The notes: generated from the sequence alone by a model not told the origin. 64,000 nucleotides of DNA from Monarcha castaneiventris obscurior (GCA_026261815.1 JAMPIT010000884.1:18002210-18066209), one strand, 5' to 3'. Positions 1 through 14,905 are shown, counted from the first letter of the stretch. A program made the numbers and translations.

Positions 1-3000
1 ATAAACTCCCTTGTCCAGGATGCCAAGCATGGGCATCTCTGTCTCCACATAGGCAAGCAGTGTGGTCAGGCACAGTTAGTTTTCTCAGAGCCTGTGGGTG
101 GAGGATATTTGAACACGTTCAGAACATATTCACTTTACAGTGTTTAAGCTGAGAAAATAACAGGAATTGATATTTTTTTTCTTTTTATGGGTTACCTGCT
201 GCAATCAGATTTCAAAAGTTATTTGGTGCCTGAAAGTGTTTTTACTATGACCCCCACTCCAGCCTCTTTTGCAGTACAAGACAGGGGGTGGCATTTCCCT
301 TCCATTTCGGAGTTTTTGAGCTCAGGCTCACTTTCCTGTTTCTATGGTCAAGGGAGAGAGCAGCAAAACCTTTGCTGTTTGGCCTTGGGGTACCTGTGAG
401 GTTTCATGTGAGGAGAAGAAAGGCGAAAGGGGGCTGATCCCTTTGGAAAGTTAGAGGTACACAACATCTCAGATCAATGTCTCCACATGGGCGTGTGCAT
501 GTTAGGGCATCTGGGGGAGAATTGTGCTTTGGTAGGTTTTGTCTTAATGACATCACTACTGTGACATTGTGACAGAGGCTGGTGGGTAAGTGTGTTGCTG
601 TCAGCATTTTGAGTTTGTGAGGCTGTGGACTTACAAGTAGAGATAATCTGTAATCTTGGTAACATTTTCCAAAATTTCTTCCCTCTCTGGAAGGAAGAGA
701 AGAGTGTTTTAGTGACCATGGGCAGAGGTGTCAGCAGCACCTTCTGGTTGTTCTGGCCAGAATCCCTCAGGCAGGCTGACGTAGGACACATCGAGCGATG
801 GCAAAGCAATTTCCCACCACCCAATCCTATCGATAGAGGCAATTTCCCTGGAGGGTGGGGGTGTGTGGAACTCGGTTGCTGCAGACAAGGGCTGGTTCTG
901 GTTGTGTGCACCACACAGCCAAGCAGCAGCAAGGCTGCAGGCTGGAGATATTTCCCCTCACAGTGGAGGCTCCGTCCCCTCCGACGCGGGCATAAATGAG
1001 GTTGCCCCAGTGTGGCACTTCAGAGAGGAGCCAGGCCTTCACTCTTATCCCCGAGGCCTGAGTCCTTATCATGATGGAGTACCTGTGGTGGACAGTGGTT
1101 ATACTGCCTCTGTCACTAACTCGCATTTCCATCTCATACCCAAATCTGCCCTCTTTTTCCTCTGCATCTATCACACTTTTCCCACACCACTGTGCTTTTG
1201 AGGTCAAACACAGCTGAGCAATAAGGCTTTTCCCCATAGGGAGGCATGGCCATACAGTTCTATTGGGAAGTGGCATAAGCTCCATCAATATAACTGTGCT
1301 TATGCTGATTTAAAGCATCTACCTCAGAGCTTTTATTAGCATAAGCCTCTTAATAAAGAGGGAAAAAAATCAGAAGATTACACCAATGATGTAACTAGAC
1401 CTAGGGACACACTTTAAAGTCAGGTTGGTTTCACAGAGTATGTGATTTCATTCAAATCTTCCAAAGTATGTGAGGACACTTCTATTTATGTTCCATTCAC
1501 ACTAATTTTAATTTATATTAAGTCCATCAGGATCAAGTTTGAGCTAAGTTGAACACGGTGTTACTGTTCATCCTGTTTTTGATGGATTAGAAGCAATAGA
1601 GCTAAATCTTTCCAGTCCCTTGTGAGTCTCTTGCAGTTTCACTGACAGAAAGATGATCAGGTTGTTCTAACTACATTTATCAAAACAGCCTGCAGGCACA
1701 GGCACACTTTCATCAGTGACTGTGCCCACTTATTACCCAAATGGTCTTTAAGCTGGAATAATCATGCTTCAAAGTGGGCTGCTCTAGTTTAAATTAGCCT
1801 AATTTGTTTTGATTTAGGTGGGCAACACTGGTTGGGTAGACACAATCTTAAGAGAACACCCTACACTGGGTTGGTACTGCTGTTACACAAGGCCTGCCAG
1901 GAATCCTCCCTGTAGAAATCCCGTGGCTGGTGTCCGTGATAGCTCTCACTTTCTGGTTCCCAGGGCTTTGTGCTCCTTGTTGCTGTGCTGGGCACGTCAC
2001 AGGGACACAGCACACCCAGTGCCACTCAAACACCCCTGTGGCAGGGAAGATAGCTGGGAAGAAGGGGCTGAGGGGAGACTCTGCCACACTTAAAATCTGC
2101 TCCCAAATCGCACCAGGGACACCAGTGGTGCATGGCCTCTGGGGCCACCCAGGAACCTCCGTGTCCCTGTGTCACCTGGACCTCAGGCATGCTCGCACTT
2201 TGGGGACTCCAGCCTTTGGAGCATGTGTGGAGAAAGCTGAAAGCAGGTGCCTTACTCTCACCAGTGCTTAGAGACTCACCAGCAATCAGCCTGGGTTCTT
2301 GCTGGCAGCTGCTGGGAGGGGGTACTGGTGATAAAACCTCATGCTTTGGAAGGGCAATCCCGGTCTGGCTTTGCCCAGCAGGAAACCAAATCTGCTTCAC
2401 AGTGAGATGCTGCAGGGGTCAGCCCCACCAGAAGAGTTCCCACCACAGGAACCACCTCAAGTACCACCTCCAGCTGTGCTGTGCGTGGGGAAGGAGATGT
2501 GACGATGCAGAGGGCTGAGCTTTCACTGTGCTTTAGCTGCTGACAGAAGCCACAGACACGGTAAGCTGTGTGGCAGTGTGCTTCTCTTCTCTCAGAAACA
2601 CCCATTGTATACAACTTTATTTATTCCAGTCAAATGGAAAAAATGGTCACACACCTGGAAATACTTTACCCACACAAACTGGAGGTGAAGGCTCTTCATC
2701 AGAAGAAAGAATATGGAAAACGACATAGAGACATCTTTAAAAGCATGGATTTTATTTTAGTGGCCTTTTCTTTCTCTTCTACCTAATATCCCTCTCCTCC
2801 CATATGACATCTCAGGACTTGTCAGATTGATCTTTTTCATTTTGTGCTGGGGGACTCCTGGTCCTTGAGGTCTTTCCTGCTGACCGAAATCTCAGTGCTG
2901 ACAGATCTTTAGCAGAGGAAGTTTTTCTCCCAGGTGTTTCTCAGCCACATGAGTTATGGTAAGGTGCACAGGACAAACAACACAAAAACCACTGAGCTTA

Positions 3001-5516
3001 ACAGAACTTGGCTGTTTCACAGCTGACAAAGTCTTACTGCCAGAATATCCAGTGACATTATCTCACTAGTTCTCCCTGTCTCCAGAGTATTCCAGGGGAA
3101 AGAAAACGAATAGGCATGCACTGAACAAAAGTGCTCCAACCCAATCTATTTTCCTTTGGCAGGTCACTTTTAATCTCCTCCAGTGGTGGAAATTCCTTTT
3201 CTTTTCCTGTATTTATTTTCAGTTTTGTTCTTACCACATTTCTTTTACATTTTTATTCCTTCACCATGTTCTGTTTTGTTTGTGCTGTTGACTGCAGGAC
3301 AGATTTAAAAATGCCCAGTCTTTGAAACAAGTCATCTCCAGATGAAATTGTTCCTAAGGGCTCCTAGCAGCTGCAGGGACAAGTGGCATAAATGCAGATT
3401 TAATACCAGTGGCTGAAGGTAATTGTAAATAAAAGTACTATCTGTGGAAAGTATTTGACAGGTTTGCAGGGAAAGGATATTTCAAAGCTGTGTGCCATGG
3501 AAACATGGCTGACAGCCTGTGGAGAGCTGTAAGTGTGTGGGGCAAGACCTTTCCCTATGCCATAGGACTGGCCCATCCCAACTTGTCCAGGAATGCCCGA
3601 GATGAGGAGTAGCAGAGATTTGGGCAGTTTTCCTGGGGAGAAGAGATCAGTGAGGCTGGCAGGTGATTATGGTGTTAACAGTCCAGCCACTGGTGATGAA
3701 GAAAATCTGGACACCACAAAGGGGGTTTTCAACAGGCCACCTGGTCTGGGAGTCACATACAGCACCCGTGAGTGAACGCTGGGAGGACTGAGCACAGCAA
3801 TTGTCCTGCCTTACCTACCCTGGTCTCACACATTTTCCATGTCTGCTCCCTACTGGCCACCTGCTAGGATAGGATGGCCTGGCTGTCAGGAGTCAGACCA
3901 GACCTGAGCTCTGAGCCTGCTCAGGGAGGAAAGAGGGCAACCAGCTTGGCCCCCACTGCAGGTTGGCAGGATTGCTGAGGTTGCAGAGGGGGAGGCCATG
4001 CCTTAGACTGGGCTCAAAAGAGCAGTGCCTGCCAGCCCTGCCGTGCTGGCCAGCTTTGCTTCCCTTTGGAGGTGCTGGACTTGGTGGCTTAGTCAGAGTC
4101 AGGCAGCCTCCTATCTCCTAACAGCTCTTTTCAGTGAGTGCAGCCCTATTCCTCTTTGCAAATTATCCCTGAGTGATTATACTTCTGCTTATTTTGCAAT
4201 GATTGTGTTAATGATTTTTGCAAATGAATTTTAAACCAAGAGATGTCTAGCCTGATTATTTGGCTGCTTTCACCGCTGTCATCACATCCAATAGCTGTTA
4301 TTCAGAAAACACTCTTTGCACTTGTGTTTACTCACACAGATTATATGGTGGGGTTGGGCTCTTTTGCTGGATATTTCCCAAGCCACCAAAAGCTTTGGAG
4401 GTGGCAGCCCAAACGCTTTGGATGCAAATACTGAAGCCAGCGAGTATTTGTCTGAGTATCAGCCAAGCTCTCATTTTCTGAGAACACACTGGTGAATCAA
4501 AATTTAGTCTCATGAACATTTATGGAAAACAACCAAGAGAGCAGCTCCAAATCCCATCTTTTCAAACGAATTCTGCTTCTCTTCTAAGGCATGTTCCCAA
4601 ATTCATTTGGGCTTACCAGTCCGTGTCTAGTTCTTGCCAAGTATGAAATATCTATGTACTCTCTCCTTTTCTTGGTTCCCTTTCCTTTTTCTCTGGAAAA
4701 GCAGGGGTTGCTCATACTGATGGTGAGAGACTTTCTTTCTCTCTGGTGCCTTTGATACTCACAGCCTGCTTCTGCCTCTAACTCGCACAACAAATGTGAT
4801 ACAAAAAACACTTGTGGCTTTCAAATTCAGTTTTTATCCCTTCAGTGGAAATGGTCACTTTCTGGCCTGTTTTCTTTCCAGGCGAGAAGTACATGAGGTG
4901 GGGAGATGGTTTGCTGTGCTTCCAGTGAAAGGAGTCTGCCTATGGTGGACCCGCTGCAGTTCTCAGGTGTTCCTCAGCCAGGACCCTGTGGAGAGCTGTG
5001 AAAACACATTTAACAGGCTGCTTCCCTCAGGCCTGTGAGATCTCCACCTGCCCTGCAAGCAAATTGCTACTGTCTCTCTCTTTTTATTTTAGGAGGTGTC
5101 ACATCAGCAACTGGGCTTGAGGAGAGATTGAAGACTGAGAGAGAACAGTGATGGATGGGCTAATGCCAGACTCAGAAAAGGGTGAGCTACAGTATCTTGA
5201 TAGCTGAAGTTTCACTCTTTTTGGCAAAAGGAGGCCAGAGGCTTTGCTGCTGGCTCCCCTCTGAAACTACCTGCAGGTACCTGCTTTAATTTGGTTGGTT
5301 TGGCCAAAGCAAATCTGACCAAGTATCACGGCATTATCTTCAAAAAGCCCTCGCCCAGCTTGGGCTCCGTGGCAACTGCAAAGAAAGCTCGGCAGACAAG
5401 GGAGAGCTGAGCCTCCTAGAGGGTCCAGCATATCCAGGGCTGTGCCTGCACACTTCCCAGGAGACAGGGAAGCGTGCCTCTGCCAGCTCTGCTTTCACCA
5501 AGAGTTGCATCACAGC

Positions 5517-5575
5517 ATCATAGAATGGTTTGGGCTGGAAAGGACCTTAAAGATCTTCTAGCTCCAACCTCACAG
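5517..5575 (-). mobile_element. CR1 LINE 3'-end fragment (short)
   Basis: ATCATAGAATGGTTTGGGCT and the following bases to AGCTCCAACCT are the reverse complement of the avian CR1 3' end. Only about 60 bp remain, so the 5' truncation is extreme. Confidence 0.85.
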
Positions 5576-8500
5576 AAAAAGCTCTCCAAGACACTGTGAG
5601 CCTTAGTTCATCAGGCAGGGATTTGATCTTGCTCCTGCAGGACTCAGCTGGCAGCAATTCCAGCAGTGCTCCATGGCATGGTGGCGATAATGATTTCCCT
5701 GTTGTGCACTACGTGCTCCCTGCGCTTGCAGGCCTGGGTAGTGCAGGCAGTGCTCAATCACAGAGGTGCAGAATGGGTTTCCTAGGGAGCAAGGGCAGCA
5801 CATTTTCACTGGCTGATTTTTTATCCCAGCTAAGAGCCTAAAGGAAAGATTCCTGGGACAGATGTAGTTTATTTCTCTTTTAACTTCATTAGTTGCTAAA
5901 TAAGAGGTACTCAAGCTCCCAGAGTGGTGTGGGGGACACAGACTCCCTGAGAGGGATGAGGGTGCTCTGTCAGACCCATAGCTTTCTTCCAGAAGGGATT
6001 GCCACACTGCATTTGCTTCAGCTCAGAGAGGATGCCTTTGTGTCAGGATGCCTCCAGCTTGTGTGCTGAAGAGCCACTCAGCTCTCAAAGCCCCCTGGGT
6101 TTACCCAGTAAAAATAATTTTCTTTCTCCATTTTCCCTCTTTCCAGCCTTCCTGGCACCACTGTCTTTCTCCTTTAATGGCCAGAAAAGCCTGATGGGGG
6201 TCTTACTGCCTCTTCCAATCTCCTCTAGTGACCACTTAGTCTGAAATGTGATCTTTAAACAGAGCCTGTTGGCAGGATGATAGCACAGATGTAGGTGACA
6301 CCACAAGCAGCAACCTCAACAAAGCTGAGGCAGCATGTTTTCCCTCCCACCCGTATGGGGCAAGGGCTTTGGCTCATGAGCTGTGTCAGGGTTAGCTGTG
6401 ATGGGTTACGGTGTGATTGCCTGCTCTACAGGGCAGGGGAAACTTTAAAGAAAGTGAGTTTTGATAGCAAGGAATAAAAAGTGTGGTGTTACCTTGGTAC
6501 CCTCAGCACACCTGAGCCTCCACGGAGCTGGTGCAATGTCATGAACGGGGTGAAGCCAGCCCTTGTTTGTGTGTGGGGGCAGGAGGGGAGTCAGGTCACC
6601 CTGTTGTCTCCTCAGAACTGAAAGCCACTAAATGTACTTTTGTCACTATTTTAAGCATCCCTAGCTCTGTTTTAACGCAAAGAGAGGAGACGGTGAAGTG
6701 CTAAGGGGGAGAACTTTGTTTTAACTCACTCGGCCTCTTTCCCCTGCCTCTCTGTCAATGCTGCCTCTAATGAGGTGATGCTCACGGCATCAGCAGCTTC
6801 CCCATGCTGCTTTTGAGAGTGACTTTTCTCTACTCCCAGTGGATGGAAATTATCTTGGGCCCCAGAAAGGAAAAGGAAAGAGAAATAAAGGTTCTGCACA
6901 ACTTGTTTTAGAGCCACTGACAAGATTTACACACTAAGCAACTGGTTATTCACACATGGCTCCTTTCCTTGGCTGATGGTTGGTACCTGCCACTTCAAAC
7001 AAGAAGTATCCATTTTCCTGTGGCTGCCCCCTCTACCCCATAGGCCTGACCCATAGCCACTAATGCATTTGATGCTTGCAGGAACTAACAAATCCTTGCA
7101 GGAGCTGCTGCAGCAATGTGGGTTCAACCAACCCCTTGCAGCCCACTTGCCTGGTGGCTCCCCCTTCTTTGGCATCAGGCCCTCTTGCTTTGTCCTCCCT
7201 CCTGCCCATGCCCTTGGAGCCTCTTCTCTCCCAGTGACCGTGATTTTCCAGGGGCTGTGGGACCCCCCCGCCCCACGGCCACGACATGCAGGGTGTTGAT
7301 TTGACTGGACGTGAGCTCAAAGCTCATTAAGGACTCGTCGATACTGCAATGAGAAGCAGTGTGGGGTGAGGCAGGGGGAGAAGGGCCCTTGGCAGGAGGG
7401 GCTCACAGCTCCCCTGTGCCTGTGGGAGCAGGTCTGGATGCGCATCCCTGGGCCGGTGTGTCCGTGAGCAGCTCTGCGTGCCCCAAGGACCCGCCACCGG
7501 CTGGCACCGTGAGGCAGGTGAGTGCACCGGGGCTGCAGCGCCTGCTCCGGGGCTGTGAGCACTGGGGACAGAGAAGGGAATGTCGAAGCAGGGGTGGCAG
7601 AGAGCCACCTGCCTGCATGAGCATCCCTGGGGAAGGGCGGTGCAGGTGCTGAGCTCTCCTCCATCCGTGCTGGGTTGGATGTGGGGCTGAGTGGCGCAGC
7701 ACCCTGAGGACAAGGCAGGATGCAGGATTGTTTCTGTCTTCCAAAAGGTGATGGAGAGCTGAGCAAAGGAGGACAGCCCTGCCTGGTGCTCAGTTGGAGC
7801 AGTGTGAAGCGGAGCAGGTTTTGCGCAGCTTTACCCACAGCTGCACCACCACAGTGCCTAAATTTCTTCTGTCTGTTGCCATTGCCATGGCAATGTCTCC
7901 TTGGTCAAGAAAGACACCAGGTGCTGGGAAGGCAGCAACTTTCCTGTCTGTCACTCCCATGCAGAGCTAACTGGATTCCCCTTGGTGTTTACTTCCAAAA
8001 CCTGCTCACTGAGCAAAATCCTGGGCTGGAGAGGGTGTTTCTGCTGCAGTGGAAAAGAGGGGCATGAACCATCTCCCCCATGCTGCAGTGGGGGTGGCTG
8101 GGAAGGATCTGCAGGCACTGCTCCCTGCCCTGCTGCGTGAGCAACCTCCTGCATCCATCCACGGAGCTGGCACTACCAGGCAGAGCAAGAGGGGAGATGA
8201 CTGTCCCAGAGCAGACCTGAAAATGGTACTGGGGTCCCAAATACTGGAAAGCTTCTCAAGCCTATGGGCTTGGGAAAAGTGTAGTGAGTGCAAATGATGG
8301 CTCAGTAAAGATGCTGTATCAGCACTTACGTGAAAACCTGGGGCAAGCTTCCCTGGGGAGGGTCTGCAGTGGGTAGGGCTCAGGGAATGGGTTAGGTGAT
8401 ACCCACACAAGAGGCATGGGCTCAGCTGCCCCTCCCTGGGGCTGGGATAGCCCTCCCCAGCCTTATATGTTTCAGCCCCAAGGATCAACTTGACACACAG

Positions 8501-10314
8501 TGTTCCATGTTCCTGGTGCCCCTTCCCAGAGGTTCCTGCAAGCTCTGGTGGTCTGTGGCAGTGAGCTCAGCTTCCTTGCCTGTACAGATGCTGGGATGTT
8601 TCTGTGTTTGTGTCTGTGCCCTTGCTTCCTATCTATCTGCAAGAGACTCTGACCCTAAAGGAGGTGATTCTCACCTTCGGTGAAGCCCTCCCCATCCCTT
8701 CTCTGTCTCCACAGCACTGGAGACCTGGAAAAACTCACCCATCCCCTTCCTCCCTCCCCTCCTACCATCTCCCTGCTCCCTGTCTCCTGTGAGTGCTTCT
8801 TGGAGCTGCAGTCTGGATACCAAAAGCTCCTCAGTTTGCTGGTGACCTTGCTGTGATTCTGCCAGCACCTGGTAGAGACCTCCAGCACATTTAACTTTGG
8901 TTCTCCTCCTTCCAAGAGAAGCTCTGCAACAGTTTGGGATTTTGTTGTGTGGAGAACAAAAACAAGGCTGAAGACACACAGCTGGAAATGCGTTTTCCTC
9001 TGAAGACACTGAATGGGCACAAGGAACAAGCAACTAATGTCTTTATACTGCGGGTGGCCGTGCCCACCACACTGAGTCCTGCTGGCTGGGCATAGAGCAA
9101 GGGGGTGTTGTGTCTGGCCCCTGTGGAGATGCTCGTGTGGTAAAGGCTGTTCCTGGTGCCAGAGGGCCAGGGTCTGCGCCCTGGTATGGACTGGCTGTGT
9201 GGGATGTGACCCGAGTCTTCAGCCAAGGCAACAGCGACAACAACCTTTCCTTCCTCTGCCTTATCTCCTGATCACAAGTCCTGAGGGAAGAGCTGCTCCT
9301 TCTGCACTGCTGTATCGAGCTTAGCACAGAAAGTGAGGATAGGAGATCTGAATGTTAAAGTGGTAGAGATAATAATGCCCAGCTAGTTGTGGGTTGATCC
9401 TGGACAGCAGGGGATGGTGCTTTGGGTAATGAGGACATTTTCCAAGCTGTTTTGAGGAAAACCTCAGCCAAGGGGCTGGAGGCTACCAATGCTCTTGCAA
9501 GGTTCCTGCAGAGGCAGCTGGCTCTGCAGTTCTCTATTTTCCACCCCCAAAAAAGCATATGAACAAAGGGAGCTGTGTGGCAGCCTGAGGGCTCTGGAGC
9601 ATGATTATCTCTCTGGGTTCATGGAGAAGAAGAACAAAGAGTTTGGCATCTGAGAATGAACACAGATTTTCTCTTTGGCTTGGCCATGCTGCAGCAGGAA
9701 AACAATGTTGTGCTCTGCCTGGTGAGGCTCTGGTCTATTTTGGAGCTGGATACTTGTGCCAGAATGGGGACAGGAACATTGACAGGCGCTGTGTTCTGAA
9801 TGAGGTGCTGGGTAGCTTCTGTGACCCTGTGCAGAAGGAGCAGGGGGAAAGTCTGTGATTCTCTCATCCTTCTCCCATCTACCTTCCTCTCTGTGCTTTC
9901 ATCTGAATGCAGCAGCGGAGATTTGTTGAGGCAGTGCAGGGTTTTTGCCTGCTCATCTTACTCCAAGGGCAGCAGGTGCTGGCTGGTGTGGAGCAGGCTG
10001 AACTTGTCTGTGCCCTGTGCATGGATCATTTCCCAGGCTGAGCTTCCCAGCCCCAGGAGACAGCCAGTCCTTTGCTCCTCTGCCGCAAAAGGTGAGGAGA
10101 AATTGCTCCCTGGCAATGCTGGACAGCTCAGAGCAGATGCTGGATCATTCTCATGCTTGTTTCTGCTCTGTCCTTCACAGTTTTTTTTCCTTATTCACTT
10201 TTATCAATATTCAATTATGGGAACAAAGTCCAAGGTGACTTTCTCAAGTGCATGTCATCACTTTCCTTTGTAACACCAATTTTTCCCAATCTGCTCAGTT
10301 CAACGACTTCATTT

Positions 10315-10393
10315 AAAAAAAAAAAAAAAAAAAAGGAGCAAAAATTATAAAAAAAAACCAAAAAACCCCCAACAAAACCAAAAAACCCCACCA
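10315..10393. repeat. A20 run and A/C-rich low-complexity tract
   Basis: Twenty A bases (10315-10334) followed by A-rich sequence with runs of C (AAAAAACCCCC type). No retro-element body was recognised on its 5' side. Confidence 0.85.
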
Positions 10394-13300
10394 AGGCATA
10401 CCAAGACAAATACAGCAAATAACCACTGACATCACTGGCAACATCCCTGGAGCTGCATCACATCCAGCTTTATGTGTAGGAGGTTATGATTTCTTCCCCC
10501 TCATGCACTGCACAGCCATGGCTTTTGCACAGCACTGGTGAGTCCTGGTAACACAGGGCAGTTTACCCCTGGGAAGGCCAAAGTCTCACCCAGGATGTTG
10601 CTTCAGATCAGGATTTAAGCTAAAATCTTGGTTCAGAGGCAGAGTTTCGGTGAGGTAGCAGCCAGTGAGCAGAAATTCAAGCTGCACTGACTGAGCTGTG
10701 ACAGTGCAGCCTCTCTGGGGAAAAGAGAAAAGGGCCCAGTGTGGATGCCTGTCCACATCCTGGTGGCAGTGCCTGGACATCACACTGGGCTGTCACAAAC
10801 AGGCACAGGAGTTATGAAGCCAGTGAGAAATTCCATCTGAAACTGCCCTCTCTGTGTCCATTCTAGGCACTTCTGCTGCTCTGATGTTCTCATCAAAGGC
10901 ACTGGGAAGGTTTTTTCCATTAGCCTCCCTGGAAAAGCAGGTCACCCCACCACCCTTCTCCTGGAGAAGCACTAACCTGAAGCTCTTCCCTCCCACCATT
11001 CCCTGCTTCTTGAGGAACTTCTTTGAGAGCTGTGCTCTTTTTTCAAGCATGGGCGAAACTTGCTAGTGAACTCAAAAAGTAACTGGGGTTGGGATCAGAC
11101 AGATGGGTCTTTGCAGAATAAAGCTGGGCTAAAAATGTCCATGTTGCTTCAGGCAGAGCAAAAGAAAAACGCAGCAAAACCACATAAACTACCAACATCA
11201 TGAAACTGGTATCCCAGTGTGACAGGTTGCACTATATAAGAAAAGGAAAATGCTTTTAAATTTAATCAGCACATTTAAAATAAGCAGAAATAGGCCTTTA
11301 ATCTTTTTAACACGGTACTTTCACTGAGGAGGATGGAGACAGGGATGCCTTTAAGCAACTTGTGTGTCTTTCCCAACCTGGGAACGTGCAGTCTGCTCAG
11401 ACGAGGCCATGAGGGAGTGGGATATGGCCTGGCCTTGATCCTCACGCTGCTGTGGTGGCTCAGACTGGGTCAGGACAGTCTCTTGGGGCCCAAAAAGAGT
11501 CCTGCCATCTCTCTGCTTCCTGGGGAAGCTTCTCAGGGACCAGGATGAGTTTTAAGTGATAACATTAAAATGGTTCAGAAGCTGCATCCTTTGCATCTTC
11601 CAACAAAGGCAGGAACCCATCTCTCCTTAGGGGCAGTGTCAGGTGGCCACAGATACCAAGGGGACAGCAGCAGTGGTGAGTGAAGCACAGCCTGCAGCCA
11701 GGAGCAGGATCTGATCCCGCTTTCCCTCACAGGCTGAGGAGCCAGAGGAAATTCAAGTGGGCACCTGGAGACAGGGAGGTTGTTGCAATAGCTGGCCCCA
11801 TTCCTCCTGCACGTATAACGCAAAAATGAAGGTGCCCCTTGGCAAAGTGATCGTGTGGTAGGATGCAGCCAGTCCCAGCAGCTCCAAAAGTTTTATCAGG
11901 GCTGTGAGGTACTGCCACAGCCCTCCTGGGATCATGGCTGATGACTGCAAGATGTGTCCTGGCCTCCTGTGAAAGTCCCATTTATTTGATGGTTTATAAA
12001 ATGTGGCTCGTGCCCCGACTGCCCCTTCTCATCTGGATGAAGTTGTGGCATGGTGCCAGCCCCACCTGCCACATTATTAAGAGTGACATGGGCTGCTGGT
12101 GGAGGAGGCACATTGGAGGCTGCTGCAGGTCAGACCCAGGCATCAGCACCCCAGACCTTATGCAAGAGGGAGGAAAAGGGGGTGGAGCTGCAGGCCACCC
12201 AGCAGCTCCATCGCCCAGGGGAGCTGATTTACTTTTTTCTCACATGCTCTGTGAGTGCTGACTTCTCCAACCACGCAATCACCTGTCTCCAGGGGAAGGG
12301 AGATGAAGGGTTGGGTGACTGCAGGGGCACCTCTAGGGCAGCACGCAGCGAGGGCTGTGAGCCCGCTGGACAGGACAGCAATGCTCCAGCCCTGAGTGGG
12401 CTCCATGTGGGGCCAGCACTACCAGAATCCTCAGGCTCCCACAGGGAGCTCTTGCCCAGACCCTCCAGCTTTCACGGGTGCAGGAGGCTCCAGCATATGC
12501 TGCTGCTGCAGTGAGCAGAAAATCGACCGAGAGTCTGTTGTGCCCTGATCGGCTGGTCACGGCTCTGAACAAGACACACGAGCCTTGGGGCTACTTGGCT
12601 GTCATTAAAATGGTGTGGATGGAAGGAAAAGTCTAATTGACTGAACAACAGCCTGCACTGTGTAATTAAACTAATTGTGGCTCTACCTGCATGGGTCAGA
12701 AGTGATTTGTGTGGCTGTTAAATCACTGACAAATAAGAGGTGGGGACGTGTGTGAAAGTATTTCTTACATACATTTTCATAGGTCATTTTGCTTTTTCAT
12801 TTCGGGAAATTTTATGCCTTTGAAATTTTTGGTTTCTGTCAAATTTGAGGAGATTGTTAATATTTCATGCTGAAGCAGGGGAAAGTAAAAAGGTCACTGT
12901 TGTTAGCAACGGTGTTTTGGGCGGCAGAATTTCAAGTGGCAGCAATACTTTCTCAGTGCTGTTTTCTTACCTGAAGTTAAATCCCTCAAAAAAAAAGAAA
13001 GTGTGTTTGCCAGAATGCATTTCAGCCTGGCTCTGCACCCACTAGGGCCAAGCAATTGTCTTTATTGACTTGAGCAGCAGAAGACCAAGCCTTCTACACG
13101 ACTCGGTGAAACACATAAATCCCTTTACTGCCAGGGATTTATGGCATTAGCTTTCACTGATTGCTTGGAAAGTTCTGGCTTCAGAATACGGTGCATTTGG
13201 AAGAAGCTGAATGAGAAACCAGCTGTAGTGTCATGTTGCAGCTCTTTGACCTTGTTTTCTAGTCCTTGCAAAGCAGAGCCCACCTCCAGCTTGTAGCTCT

Positions 13301-14870
13301 GCTCTTATTGATTATCCTTTAGAGTCCTTCAGGCGTTTTGCTGTGCCCAAAGCGCTGTGTACTTTTCAGAACAAATAATCTGACATGACAGAGAGCTGCT
13401 GAAGCGACTGCTGTCTCTGGGCTGTCAGCACAGGACAGAGCCCTGTGCTCGTGCTGGAGGAGACCCATGTGGATAAGTGGAGGGGCTGACATTTCGGACC
13501 AGTAGGACCACTTGTTCCAGCATGTAAGCAACACAGGAGTCAAACATTTGGCCTGGAGTGACTGAGGCCTGTGTTTCTTCTGGTCAGGGCTGTGTGTCTG
13601 GGGAAGGGCATGGCACAGCCGGGCTGTGGGACATGCACGAGCCCTTCTGCCCTAACCATCCATCACTGTAGAGAGACAGAACTGTAGGTGGGATGAATCC
13701 TCAGTGGGATCCTCTTGCCTGTTTTTCTATTTCTTGACTGTGGAGAAACCTCCGTAAATCTAGCTTGTTCCTTCTGAGCTGGAGATGAAGGACCTCACTT
13801 TTCAGGTAAGAAGAAATTGCCAGTGTGGTCTGCTGCTCCTTTATCATCTTACCCCAAGTATATGAAATATGAGGTGTGACCATCCAGCTGCAGTATCACT
13901 CCAGAACTGTGGCAACAGGAACAGGGAAAAGAGCACAGGGAGAGCAGGATACGTAAACACTTTTCAAAGACAGCAGCTTACCTACTGTTTTTTGTCTGCA
14001 GAAAAAAGAAGTGAGTCAAAATGGCTTCTGCTGAGTCCAATTCGTTATGTCTCCAGGCATAGCTAATTATCCTGACTTAGCCCAGCTCTGAGTTCTTCCC
14101 AAGGGTTTTGGTGCTATTTCTTCTATTTCAATTTATAAATTGTCTTTATCTGAGTTTCATTCTACATGTTCTGTATGATCTTTTTCTCCCTGCCTCAGTG
14201 AGGAGCCAGGAGCTGGTGTGACAGTGCTATCACAAGGTGTAGGATGGAAATGGGATCTGTCAACCAAAGCCTTTGCTCTGAGTGTCCTGCAATGGTGTCT
14301 TCTGGCATCTGCCTCATGGGCTATGTGAAATGGTATCTTCTCCCCAGAAACCATTTTCATGTTGCCACTGACTGCTGGGCTTACTGCAGCCATCCTTGGG
14401 CTAGAGGAGTTGTGAGGCTCGGCGTGGGCTCCGCAGCTCAGAGGGTTTGGTTAGAGACTTCACCCTGCAGCAAAGGGACTTCTGGCTTCCCCACTGACTT
14501 ACCAGAAGGAATTACAGTTATTTCCTGCTTCAGCCATTCCCTTCGCAGTTGGTAGAGTTTTTCTAACCTCAGTGTTGAATTCTGTGGGGGAACAGAACCC
14601 ACCTGCTGTAACCATGGGATGCCTACTGTAGCACTCAGGAGTCAATACTGCCATTGAGCCTAGAGCTGGGAGACCTTGTCTGTCCAGGACACTTCAGAAA
14701 CACTAGTTAATGAGTCCCCCAAGCATCCAGGGGACAATTGGGTACTCTTTGGTTGGGAGACTAGACTGCCAATAGTGAGAAGCTCAAGCAAGGTCAGCTT
14801 TAACTGCTAGAGCATGACATCTCTTTGCAGCATTGATTTGTTTCCTGATATACCCATTTTGTTTTTCTTT

Positions 14871-14905
14871 TTGTTTGTTTGTTTGTTTGTTTGTTTGTTT
14901 GTTTT
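14871..14905. repeat. GTTT microsatellite
   Basis: About eight tandem GTTT units in upstream non-coding DNA. Confidence 0.95.

Noticed and set aside
10315..10393. A20 run as the tail of a processed pseudogene
   Set aside because: No gene-like or LINE sequence was recognised before it and no target duplication was found.
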